From CAZEAN01 sp964510225 (GTDB lineage: Bacteria; Planctomycetota; Planctomycetia; Isosphaerales; Isosphaeraceae): a stretch of 41,394 nt of DNA. The position numbers were made by a program, and so were the translations under genes. The DNA lies in the NCBI GenBank assembly GCA_964510225.1, contig CAZEAN010000051.1, positions 1 to 41,394 on the forward strand, read 5' to 3'. Numbering within the stretch: position 1 is the stretch's first letter; the number at the start of each line of letters is the position of its first letter. A model generated the notes under the pieces. That model ran no database searches. It was not told the origin of the DNA and saw only the letters and a list, made by a program, of their open reading frames with translations. This document shows, piece after piece, positions 24,693 through 33,800 of the stretch.

Positions 24693-26435
24693 TTAAATCC
24701 AGGGATCGTTCACTGCTTCTTCTGCTGTCGGATAGAGATCCATTAAATCAGGAAGACGCATTGAATCGAGAACGCCGAGTATCTTCGGGCTCACACAGCA
24801 GACTCGAAGTGCACCGTGTTCGCGGTCGAGGTGCTGGAAAAACGCTAAGATCACTCCCACCGCACGACTCGAAAGGAAGTTCACGTTTTCGAGATTCAAG
24901 ACAACGCGACGGGGAAGTGGTTTATCGAAGAAGTTCTGTAATTCGTAACGAAGCGGACCCACGGTGGACTCATCCTCAAGCGACGGCTTCCGAATCCGGA
25001 CGACGAGGACTTCACGAATAATCTCACACTCGAGTGAGTCGGTTTTCAGGTCGTTCTTCTCACCTTCTTCCGACTCAGGATCGAGAGCACCTACCTCCGA
25101 CTCGGCAAAGGGAGATTCGCTGCCAGACTTGGGCGTAGGAATCATCAGTGAGGTCGGTGCATTTTCATCTGTCTTCGACTGTTCGAGCAGCCAATCGGCC
25201 AGGTCGGTTTCCATGGTTTCGGTCGGTGCAGTCGCCATCGGTAGAACCTGCATCGAGAATCGTAGCACTCCAACCTGGAGTGAGTCACCATCAGATGCCT
25301 CGGCTTCCTCACCCCGGAGGACTCGACCCGCAAGGATCGTTCCGTTCCTAGTACCGTAATCTCGAACGGTCACCTTGCCTTCGTGCCGTTCGATAATCGC
25401 GTGAATCCGGCTCACCGTCTCACTGTTGGGTCGGAGGTTGCACCGAGAGTCACGGCCGATTACAAACCGTCGTCCTTTGACTTGAATGATCTTCCCTTCT
25501 GACTTCCCAGACTCGACCTTGAGTCGGACGACAGGCATCTCGGTAGCCAATACTGCCGAGATGGCGTCAAGCTGATCACCCGGTTCAGGATCAGGCTCGG
25601 TCGTAGGCCAGACGCTGTCTAACGCAGACTCAGACTTCGGAAAGATCTCGATAGACTTACCCAGATTGATCATCTCGAAGAGTTCCGCGACCGCCGGCGT
25701 CGGGGTACAGATCTTCAAGGCTCCTCCACTCGCCTCACAATGCCTCGATGCACGGAGGACGGTACTGAGTGCCTGACTGGAACACTGCTCAACCTCACCA
25801 AAGTGGAGCGCAATCCGGTTCCGACCACTCTTGATAAGCTCGTTCAATTCATGAGCAAATCGACGTATGTCAGTTTCATCGATCAACGATCGATCAAGAA
25901 TCCGAGCAAGGGCGATCCCACCTTCATCCGCAATCTCAAGACCTTGTGCGGCGGCCTCTTCTTCCTCCTCACTAGGGTGAGAGCCGCTCTCTTGGTCGTG
26001 CAGGTGATGCAAGATCTTCTGGGCGGTCTGCATCGCTGCTGAGACAGCGGTCCGAGGATCGAACGCCTCCTCCTTGCCACCTCGGCGCCTGCCGAGCACT
26101 TCGGCGATCCAAGAATCCGATCGTGCTGCCAACTCAGCTTCATCTTCACCGATCATCACCAAGAAGTGGACTGGCCCAACGTAGAGTTCGTCCCCATCGC
26201 TAAGCTCAGTCGGGGCAGACACACGATCACCATTGATAAACGTATGCGTCGCTGAGTTCAAATCCTCAACCATCAACTTTTTTCCGGCCCGGAAGATTCT
26301 TGTATGACGATTGCTTACTTGGCCGTGGTCGGATCGGAGGTCACACGAGGGCTCACGCCCGATGATGCACTCCGCTCCCACCAGTTGATAGTGCTGTCGA
26401 CCGTACTCGCCAAGCTCGACCAGTTTCACGACCAT
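24693..26435 (-). CDS. Tandem FHA-STAS-FHA-STAS regulatory protein
   Basis: A 580-aa cytoplasmic protein with duplicated architecture. FHA domain 1 (about 5-95) has IIGREPSCDL, SNRHTRI and the NG-x-x loop; a STAS-like domain follows at about 170-270. FHA domain 2 (about 295-395) has VIGRDSRCNL, SRIHAII and GTRNGT; a second STAS domain follows at about 470-575 with VVLNLENVNFLSSRAVG. FHA domains bind phosphothreonine; STAS domains act as anti-anti-sigma-type or stressosome modules. A phosphosignalling role is therefore likely, with partners elsewhere. The SS in each STAS core could be the phosphoacceptor. The start at 26435 has GGGAGG 11 bases upstream. It lies 237 bp downstream of the retron RT on the same strand; I see no clear functional tie. 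Confidence 0.85.
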   Translation of the reverse strand: MVVKLVELGEYGRQHYQLVGAECIIGREPSCDLRSDHGQVSNRHTRIFRAGKKLMVEDLNSATHTFINGDRVSAPTELSDGDELYVGPVHFLVMIGEDEAELAARSDSWIAEVLGRRRGGKEEAFDPRTAVSAAMQTAQKILHHLHDQESGSHPSEEEEEAAAQGLEIADEGGIALARILDRSLIDETDIRRFAHELNELIKSGRNRIALHFGEVEQCSSQALSTVLRASRHCEASGGALKICTPTPAVAELFEMINLGKSIEIFPKSESALDSVWPTTEPDPEPGDQLDAISAVLATEMPVVRLKVESGKSEGKIIQVKGRRFVIGRDSRCNLRPNSETVSRIHAIIERHEGKVTVRDYGTRNGTILAGRVLRGEEAEASDGDSLQVGVLRFSMQVLPMATAPTETMETDLADWLLEQSKTDENAPTSLMIPTPKSGSESPFAESEVGALDPESEEGEKNDLKTDSLECEIIREVLVVRIRKPSLEDESTVGPLRYELQNFFDKPLPRRVVLNLENVNFLSSRAVGVILAFFQHLDREHGALRVCCVSPKILGVLDSMRLPDLMDLYPTAEEAVNDPWI

Positions 26436-26672
26436 CTAACGACCTCCCGGGCAGCAACCCGTCGCTGGGGAGCAAGTTCATGTTGAGATTAGAATCGACC
26501 CGGCCAAGCCCAGTCGGAGGAGCCTGGCACGATCAAGGAAGGTCAGTCATCTATCTCACATGGGTACAACACTGAACGGTTCGAGGCAATCCCGGTCTCC
26601 TTCAGAATTCGGATTCATCAAGTGTGATTGCGTGCAGTAACAAGCCCTGCAAACTAACCGATGCACGTCAAA
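26436..26672. other. Intergenic region between retron RT and FHA gene
   Basis: These 237 bp were examined on both strands for a retron RNA. Only one short dyad, CGTGCA/TGCACG near 26630-26668 with a 25-base loop, is visible. There is no long msd-type stem and no T-run. It probably holds the FHA gene promoter. Confidence 0.4.
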
Positions 26673-27968
26673 TTACTCGATTTCACGGAGTATTTCATTC
26701 ATCTCTTGCCCTAGGGCAGGGTTTGTCATCTGGAGGTAGCTGGCATAACCTCGGAGCTGTTCGAGACGATCGGCATCCGGGCGCGGCTTGCCCTGCTTCA
26801 GGTTATGAACCGCCGCTCGGAGTTGTCGACGGAGCCGACGCGGCAAGCGCGGCGACTCCACTCCATTCACGACCAAGCCCGTGACTTGCTGACGGGCCCC
26901 ACTCCTGGCCACCCGGGTCTTCTCGGGATGGATCCGGAATCCTTCCCCACGAACGATCCGATGGACGCCGCCCAACAACGAACCCATCCGAGGATCATCA
27001 GTTTTGGAATCGGCTGAAAGACTAAACGTGAGGTCATCGGCATAGCGAGTATAGCGCCAGCCGAGTGCGGTCGCGAGTCCCGAGAGGCGACGGTCCATCT
27101 TCAAGCAGAGCGTGTTGGTCAGTGAAGGACTCGTCGGGGCCCCTTGAGGAAGGCACCGGGGCCCTAGAGCAACATAATACGTCTTCCCTTGCTGATCGAC
27201 GACTTCGCGTGGCGATTCGGTACAGATCAACGCAAGAAGTGTCGCAATTTGCTCACGGTACCCCGCACGACGGAACACCCCCTTCACTCTCGGAAAAGTC
27301 ACCGTCGGGAAGAAGTTTTGAATGTCCATCTTCAAAACAACTTTCGAATCCACATGATTGACAGCATTGCTCAAGATCGAGCGACCGGGAAGGAAACCGT
27401 GGGCGGCACCATGAACGGGGAGCTTTTCAGTGATGTTCCTGAGAACCCAGCGTTGTGCTGCCTTGAGTGTCGGAAGTGGTGCCCAGATCGGGCGTTCCGA
27501 GCCATCCCGTTTGGGAATCGAGAACCGTTGATAATGGATCTGGGTCGCTGCGTCACGATGGAAGGTCAGCCAGCGGAGCTGAGGAATGGTGAGTCCGATT
27601 GCTTCCGCAAGGTCACCGGGATGATCGAGCGCCGGCAACTCATTCTCGGCGGCTCGTTCTTCGGAATCAGGAAGATCCCACTTGTCTTTGCGATGACGTT
27701 CGTTACTCCAGTAAATATTCTCACCGATGTGAACAATGTGCTTTATTTTATAGGCTGCCCACGCTTCACGTTTTAGTTCACGACGTTTGGCGGCCTCTTC
27801 TTTCAACTCCTTCTTGTACCGCTCACGTTCTCGATCGGACATCGTGTCGATTTCACGGCGTGCGATCAGAAAGCCCCGGTTCGTTAACTCCGTCTCAACA
27901 TAAGCCTCGATGCTCCCAGCTAACTCGATAGCCCGCCAGACTCCGAGTAAATCAGATGTACGCGACAT
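26673..27968 (-). CDS. Retron-type reverse transcriptase (Mx162-like)
   Basis: A 431-aa reverse transcriptase with the marks of retrons. The first catalytic Asp is D215 in KMDIQNFF. The retron-specific NAxxH motif is NAVNH at 201-205, the active site is YADD at 309-312, and the VTG triplet of the C-terminal Y region is at 362-364 (QQVTGLVVN). GPRCLPQGAPTSPSLTN is the fourth conserved RT block. A helical, charged N-terminal extension of about 140 residues precedes the core, as in myxobacterial RTs of the Mx162 kind, to which the core looks close from memory. It should copy an msd RNA primed from a 2'-OH of a branching G in msr. Only 44 bp separate it from rsmH and they hold no msr-msd. The matching RNA is at 40831-41081, at the head of the same strand's gene series. 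Confidence 0.95.
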   Translation of the reverse strand: MSRTSDLLGVWRAIELAGSIEAYVETELTNRGFLIARREIDTMSDRERERYKKELKEEAAKRRELKREAWAAYKIKHIVHIGENIYWSNERHRKDKWDLPDSEERAAENELPALDHPGDLAEAIGLTIPQLRWLTFHRDAATQIHYQRFSIPKRDGSERPIWAPLPTLKAAQRWVLRNITEKLPVHGAAHGFLPGRSILSNAVNHVDSKVVLKMDIQNFFPTVTFPRVKGVFRRAGYREQIATLLALICTESPREVVDQQGKTYYVALGPRCLPQGAPTSPSLTNTLCLKMDRRLSGLATALGWRYTRYADDLTFSLSADSKTDDPRMGSLLGGVHRIVRGEGFRIHPEKTRVARSGARQQVTGLVVNGVESPRLPRRLRRQLRAAVHNLKQGKPRPDADRLEQLRGYASYLQMTNPALGQEMNEILREIE

Positions 27969-28012
27969 AGTTGATCGGGCCCCGCAATTCTCTGGTGGAA
28001 TGGGAGGAAGCG

Positions 28013-28900
28013 TTAGGGGAGAACCCGCTCTGCAGCCCTTAGTTTGGCGCTGCGGGCCCTCGGATTGCGGCGGACTTCGAGGTCACCCGCAATCACTGGC
28101 TTCTTGGTCAGCATCTTGAGTCGTGGATCATCTTTGAAGGTCGATTTGATCTGCTCATCCTCAAGAGAATGGAAGCTAATCACCACGAATCGACCGCCGG
28201 GCTTGAGATAACCCGGAGCTGTTTGAAGAAATCGCTTGAGGATCCCGAGTTCATCGTTGACGGCGATCCTGAGCGCCTGGAAGACCCGCGTCGACGGATC
28301 GATCCGATCCCGTTCGCTCCGAGATCGAGCGCCGAGGGCCTCACGGACGATCGCGGCCAGTTGACTGGTTGTCTCGATCGGCTCGTCCCGTCGCCGCTCG
28401 GCAATCCGATCAGCAATCGCGCGTGATTTGTGTTCCCCACCGAATCGGTAAAACAGATCCGCGAGCATTTGAGGTTCATACTGATTCACGATGATCGCCG
28501 CCGTGAGTTCAGAGGTCGGATCATAACGCATATCGAGTGGTCCTTCGCGCTGGAAGCTAAAGCCACGGTCAGCGTGCTCAATCTGATCGGAACAAAATCC
28601 GAGGTCGGCGAGGATCCCATCAATCGCGGTGATCCCTTCCTGGTCCAAGACCTCTGCGAGTTGGTCAAAGGCGGCATGGACGGGATCGATGGGCTTCCCA
28701 GCAATCTTCTCGTGAGCCAACGCGATCATCGACGGATCACGATCAAACGCAATCACCCGGCCGCTCGGACCAACACGATCCGCAATTGCAGCAGAGTGAC
28801 CACCGACACCGAGAGTAGCGTCGACGATCAGTCCGCCTGGCGTTGGATCCAGCCAATGGAGGACATCCGTGAGTTGGACAGAACGATGGATTACGGGCAT
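28013..28900 (-). CDS. rsmH: RsmH, 16S rRNA (cytosine1402-N4)-methyltransferase
   Basis: Class I methyltransferase that N4-methylates C1402 in the decoding centre of 16S rRNA. With the start at 28900 it is 295 aa and begins MPVIHRSVQL, the normal RsmH N-terminus; the frame extends to 29041 into the upstream gene without homology. Motifs: AdoMet site DATLGVGGHS, FDRDP, DLGFCSDQI, RGFSFQREGPLDMRYD, HSLEDEQIK, and the C-terminal NPRARSAKLRAAERV. Usually this gene is in the cell-division (dcw) cluster; here it is 52 bp after the WH-SWIM-WGR gene and 44 bp before the retron RT, all on one strand. It looks like an intact housekeeping enzyme, so its place inside the retron gene series may be fortuitous. 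Confidence 0.95.
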   Translation of the reverse strand: MPVIHRSVQLTDVLHWLDPTPGGLIVDATLGVGGHSAAIADRVGPSGRVIAFDRDPSMIALAHEKIAGKPIDPVHAAFDQLAEVLDQEGITAIDGILADLGFCSDQIEHADRGFSFQREGPLDMRYDPTSELTAAIIVNQYEPQMLADLFYRFGGEHKSRAIADRIAERRRDEPIETTSQLAAIVREALGARSRSERDRIDPSTRVFQALRIAVNDELGILKRFLQTAPGYLKPGGRFVVISFHSLEDEQIKSTFKDDPRLKMLTKKPVIAGDLEVRRNPRARSAKLRAAERVLP

Positions 28901-28952
28901 CCCTTTGAGATTCAACAAGCGTGACTTCTGAGTTGTCTGGGTGAAAACGCAT

Positions 28953-30860
28953 TCAGTCTGCACTGGCATCGAGAAAACCTCGACTCTCCAGCGCCGAGAT
29001 GCGTTCCTGAAAAGCGCTCTGTGCATCTTCGGGGCGATCAAAGGTTAGACGCTGTCGACGGAACGGTTCGCCGGCACGGCCCCAGCGGATCGTGAGACGA
29101 CTCCGATCAACTGAGATCTGGTAGACCTCTTCACCCCGAACGTCCCGACGACTGAAAGCCCTCGTTTCAGCGACGATCAGGTCGCCCGGGAGTTCACCGC
29201 GTCGTCGTTTCGCCTGCCGATCGGCAAACGCAAGACGGAGTGCAATCAAGTGCGCACACGGTCCGTTCTTTAGTCCCTGCTTCCGGAAGAAAGGACACGT
29301 ACACTCCGCTTTGGAGATGAACCCATCATCTGAGAGTAGCAGTTGAGGACGGTATTCGCGACGATCTTCAGTGACATCAACCCGCCCCGTCAGCTCCAGG
29401 CCAATGGTCGCAATCTGGTTCTCCGACCGAATAGAGACCGCATTGCGACGCGAGACGAGATCGGCGGCGATCCGTTCACGGGCACTCCGATACTCCAGTC
29501 GACCCAGCGCGAGGGGTGCTTCCGTTAACGGGCGGAAACGATAAACGTCGGCTGCGATATCATACATAATCTTTCCCTGCTGGCAGCCAAGCTGTAGGGC
29601 TTCAAGCAACGGTTCCCAGGACAGACCGGTCAACTTGGCGAGTTCACCAGCACCGGCTTTCCAACGGTCACGGAGCTGTTCCAGCACGAGATCCAGTTCG
29701 GCACTCGTTTCATTGGTTTTTCGAGGTAAGAGTAAGTCGAAATTGACCGCCTGAGACCAATTCGATGCGGTGAAACCCGTGAGACCGAGTGTCAAGTGCA
29801 GCGGTCCGGCTCGGAGGATCCAGAAACTAGGGAGCCCCGAACCGAGAAGATGGACCTCGACCTCTTCAGCGATCGGCAGGAAGCGACGGAGGAGGAAGAG
29901 GCGACGCCGTCCCCAGACTCGGACAACTTTCGCCGTTTTTCCACTGTACGGCATTGTCGTTGTGGAGATCACGGTCTCCCAAGGTTCCAAGACCAGCCGT
30001 GGGAATTCACCCGGGACAAGCTCGATTCGGATCCCTCGGCGTTTTCCCTTCCGATCCCCGTGCATCCGCAAGTAACGGAGTGCATTGTAGAGATCGATTG
30101 GGGCAAGTTGGAACGAGTCTCTGGGGAGTGATGCGGAGGATTGGACCTGTAAGAACCCTCGGAGCCAGGAATCAGGGACCTGGATCGATTTCTCAAGGAC
30201 GGCTCCGGCCCCTTGGGTGCTGACCTTCAGACCCTCTTGACCGATCGCAAGTCGGGTCGGCCGTCGTCGTCGCAATTCTTGGATCCCGTTGTGAAGGGCC
30301 TCACTGAAGTCGATGTTGGTGGTCCCGTATTGGATCGGTTTCCCCTTATCGGGATCAAAGGCGGCTAACTCGACTCCAAGCTTTGCATAACTCCCCTCGT
30401 CTTTACTAAAGACCTCAAAGAAGAGTTGATCGGGATGGACTGAGACGACTGGATCGAGAATGAGTGAGGCACTCGGATCATTTCGTGAGAGCCAATCAAA
30501 ATAGGCACGTTGTGCTTCCCAGAGCCCAAGACCTGAGGACTCCGCTCGTAACCGTCGATAGGCAAGATAGGCAGTCCGATCTTTCGGCACGTAGCGATAG
30601 TCGCTCCCTACAATCGCATAGAGAGCTGCCATCGCTTCACGGAACCGGAGTGGGTCTGTCAGGGTCGCCTCGAACTGGACAGGAGGTCGCTGCCGATTTC
30701 CGACCAGTGCCAAGGTATCGCCCTGATCACTCGAAGTAAGGATACTTGGGCTGTTGTAGGAGAAGGCAACTTCGGTGTGCGATGGGGCCTCGACTTCCAA
30801 AGTTTGTGGATCGATCTCAGAATCCTGCTCATGTCCTGTTGCTTTAGAAGATTTTGCCAT
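28953..30860 (-). CDS. Winged-helix / SWIM zinc finger / WGR protein, retron-associated
   Basis: A 635-aa protein. The first 350 residues are mixed and unassigned. About 385-445 reads as a winged helix (VLEQLRDRWKAGAGELAKLT onward). A SWIM zinc finger follows with ligands C520, C522, C535 and H537 (CxCx12CxH). The C-terminus, about 575-632, is a WGR domain with RWGRAGEPFRRQRLTF. SWIM and winged helix bind nucleic acid or protein; WGR, known from PARP1-3, reads 5'-phosphorylated DNA ends. There is no nuclease or PARP catalytic domain. It starts three bases after the stop of the WD40-HEAT gene, so the two are translationally coupled. I recall, without being able to verify it here, a retron class whose accessory proteins are HEAT/ARM repeats plus a WHSWIM protein; this gene fits that pattern. 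Confidence 0.88.
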   Translation of the reverse strand: MAKSSKATGHEQDSEIDPQTLEVEAPSHTEVAFSYNSPSILTSSDQGDTLALVGNRQRPPVQFEATLTDPLRFREAMAALYAIVGSDYRYVPKDRTAYLAYRRLRAESSGLGLWEAQRAYFDWLSRNDPSASLILDPVVSVHPDQLFFEVFSKDEGSYAKLGVELAAFDPDKGKPIQYGTTNIDFSEALHNGIQELRRRRPTRLAIGQEGLKVSTQGAGAVLEKSIQVPDSWLRGFLQVQSSASLPRDSFQLAPIDLYNALRYLRMHGDRKGKRRGIRIELVPGEFPRLVLEPWETVISTTTMPYSGKTAKVVRVWGRRRLFLLRRFLPIAEEVEVHLLGSGLPSFWILRAGPLHLTLGLTGFTASNWSQAVNFDLLLPRKTNETSAELDLVLEQLRDRWKAGAGELAKLTGLSWEPLLEALQLGCQQGKIMYDIAADVYRFRPLTEAPLALGRLEYRSARERIAADLVSRRNAVSIRSENQIATIGLELTGRVDVTEDRREYRPQLLLSDDGFISKAECTCPFFRKQGLKNGPCAHLIALRLAFADRQAKRRRGELPGDLIVAETRAFSRRDVRGEEVYQISVDRSRLTIRWGRAGEPFRRQRLTFDRPEDAQSAFQERISALESRGFLDASAD

Positions 30861-30863
30861 CGT

Positions 30864-33800
30864 CTAGCTCGCGTTTGTTAAGGAGTCCGGAGATCGTCGT
30901 CGTGCTCGCTTTGAGCGTCTTAGTCCACGCCAGGCTGCTTTCCGGATCTCCTCGTCCTGCGTCTCACTGGTCGCTGTCGATAGCAGTACACTCTCGGCCG
31001 CCTCGGAAGCCAAACTGGCAAGCCCTTCGACGGCACCAAGCCGGGCAGCTTCGGTTGACTCTGGAGTCTTGAGCACGTCCGCCATCGCTCCGTAATCTCC
31101 CGACGCGACGAGTGCAGGAATCACGAGTCCCTGTTCTTGAACCCGACTGGAAGCCAGTCGGATCCGATCCCCCAAGACCGGCCGGTGCTCTTCAGACACG
31201 CGGGCAAAGCTGTACGGATCAGTGAGGAGCGAATCGGCGATTTCGACGACACGGTCGGGATCCAGCCGTACAAGTGCATCGGCCGCAAGCCGACGGAGGG
31301 TAGCTTCCGTTCCGGTCGCCAGCGACTCGAGTGCTTCGAAGACGGCAAGAGTTGGCTTCGGAAGCTCGACAAGGGCCTCCACCGCTCCCATCCGGATGGT
31401 CTTGAACAAGGAATCACCCTCGTGCATCGTCACGATCCGGATCAATTCTTCAACAGCAACACTCACCCGTCCAGCGGCCCGAATCAGACGTTCCAAGCAC
31501 TCAGAGCGTTCCGCGAGGAGTGGTGAACTCGATTCCTCCTCGTCTGCTTCCTCGTCGTCGATATCCCAGTCATCCTCATCATGCTTTGGAAGTTGATCTG
31601 ATGCGCGTGTGTCGGACCAGATTGTTAACCATTTCGGCAACACTTCCGCGAGAACAGGACCAGCCTTCGGATCTTGTGCAGCGGCAACGATCCGAGCACT
31701 AACACGGACGACTGCCGAACTTTCCGAACGGAGCCCTTGTCGTGCCTCAGCGATCGGTAAGTCATCCTGCTGAATCAGTAAGGCTTCCAAGGCATCGGCA
31801 ACATCCGCTGAGCACCCATCCAAGATCCGAAAAAGATCTGCCACCGTACCCCGATCCCGGACTCGATCCAAGGGGAGTTCACCTGTGAGTTGATGACGTT
31901 CCTTGACTCGATTCCAGGCGATCGGATCAATCAACCAAGATCCCGAGAGTCCGCGGAGTCCCGCGATGTCTGGTTCGAGTGAACCTAGGTCAAAGAGCTT
32001 CCGGGCCGATCCGAAGAGAACCATCGGAAGACCTGCGATCCTCGATCTGTTGGAGTCGAACTCACGGATCATCCCTAGGAGGAGATCGCGTGTTGCCGGA
32101 TCATTATTCGATGAGAGCAATTGAATCACTTGAAGCGAGAAGGGAGACTGCTCTTGCACAATCTCGCGAAGTCGTTCCCAAGCTTCCGGTACATTGAGAA
32201 AACTCAAGCCATTCAACGCCTGTGAGGTAAGTGACTGCTCACCGGACCTGGAATACCGGAGCAGTAACCTGAGGACCTGGTCTCGTTTCGACGTCCGTCC
32301 AAGTCGTCCGATTGCCTCGACCGCTTCGCCTTGAAGCGCGTGCCCTGGATCACTCGCAAGTTTAAGGAGTCGATCGAGTGCTTGTGGGTCCTCCAGCATT
32401 CCGAGGGCACGGACCGCTCTCCTTCGAAGTGGAAGATCTTCGAAGAAATCGATCGCGGCAAGTAACACGTTCGTCCCTTCATGACGCCCCCCGAGTGCCA
32501 ACCCTTCGGCGGCAATGAACTCCGTGGTATGGTCAGGGTGCTGTAAGAGCTGGATCAGGGGATCCACTGGCCCGTTACGCCATCGAAGTCGCCAGGCCAA
32601 TGCACCGACCGCTTTTTGTCGGATCGCATCGTCAGAGTGTGTTGTGAGCCGACTTAAGTGGGGATCAATGCTGGTTGTGGGAGACCACCGCGCGATCGGC
32701 AAGAGTTCCTGAACCAGATCCAAGGCGTCTAGATCAAGGCAACGCTCGAAGAGTCGAACGACCAGTTCATCCCTCCGTGGAGGCAAATCCTTGGCATCGA
32801 ACCGATCAAGGGCGGCTTCCGCTCGCTCGATTGCTTCATCATCCAGGATTCGATCCTGTTGCAGGATTGACTTGATCGCGTCGTATCCAGAGATGGCGAG
32901 TAGGGCGCGAAACACTCCACCACGCCACTTTGCTTGTTCGGTAAGCAGCCTGAATAAATGATCGACATCTGCAAGGTGTCGAAAGCGGGCAACAGCAGAG
33001 AGAAGACGATTCGGATCGGTTGTACCCGACTGATCATTTTCGATTCGATCGAGCAACACAGCGCTGGCTCGTGGATCACCAAGTTCTTCAAATGCCCGGA
33101 TGATTTTGACTTCCGCGTTCCGATCGTTCGCTTCTTGGAGTTGTTGAACAAGTGCTTCGAATGCAACCGGATCCTTCTTAGTTGCCAGCGCCCGTGCTAC
33201 CTGATGACGATTGGCTGCATACCGGGAATCTAATCCCCGTCGTAAGACGTCACGAGCAGCTTCCTCTTCGTTCGGCTGCTCGGCGAGCCAGGAAATCGAG
33301 AGACTTCGGAGAGATTCAAACGAGGCTTCCATTCCCAACGATGCTACGGGTACGGTTCCCAGACGCTTTCTCAAAAGTTCAGCAGCTTTGATTGCCAATT
33401 CGTCCTTCCGTGTCATCATTACTTGTTTCAAGACCGCACTACCAGCCTCCATATCGGTACTAGCACCACTAAGGACTTCAAGTCCCTTCACACCGACATC
33501 AGTATGACCCGCCGCGAGTGCTTCCGCACCAAGCTTTGCAGGATCGTACTTAAGTGCTTGTAATTGATCGAATGCGAGAAACCTAACGGATTGGTGAGGG
33601 TCACTTAGGGCGCGAATGAAGACACTCGGGGCATCAGTCGCGAAACCGGAGTGTTGTGATGCCAACTGAGTAAGACGATCAATTGCGAGGCAGCGGACTC
33701 GGATCGCTTCAGGATCAGGTGCTATCTGCTTCCGTTTGGTGTTCCCTTTCTTGGCTTTCGTCCGTTTCTTAGAGTTTGGCGCTGATGCTGCTTGATAGGA

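Noticed and set aside
26436..26672. Possible retron RNA next to the RT.
   Set aside because: Only a 6-bp dyad with a long loop is present; there is no long stem and no a1/a2 pairing.
28901..29041. A longer RsmH starting at 29041.
   Set aside because: The extra residues overlap the upstream gene and lack RsmH homology; MPVIHRS at 28900 is the family start.
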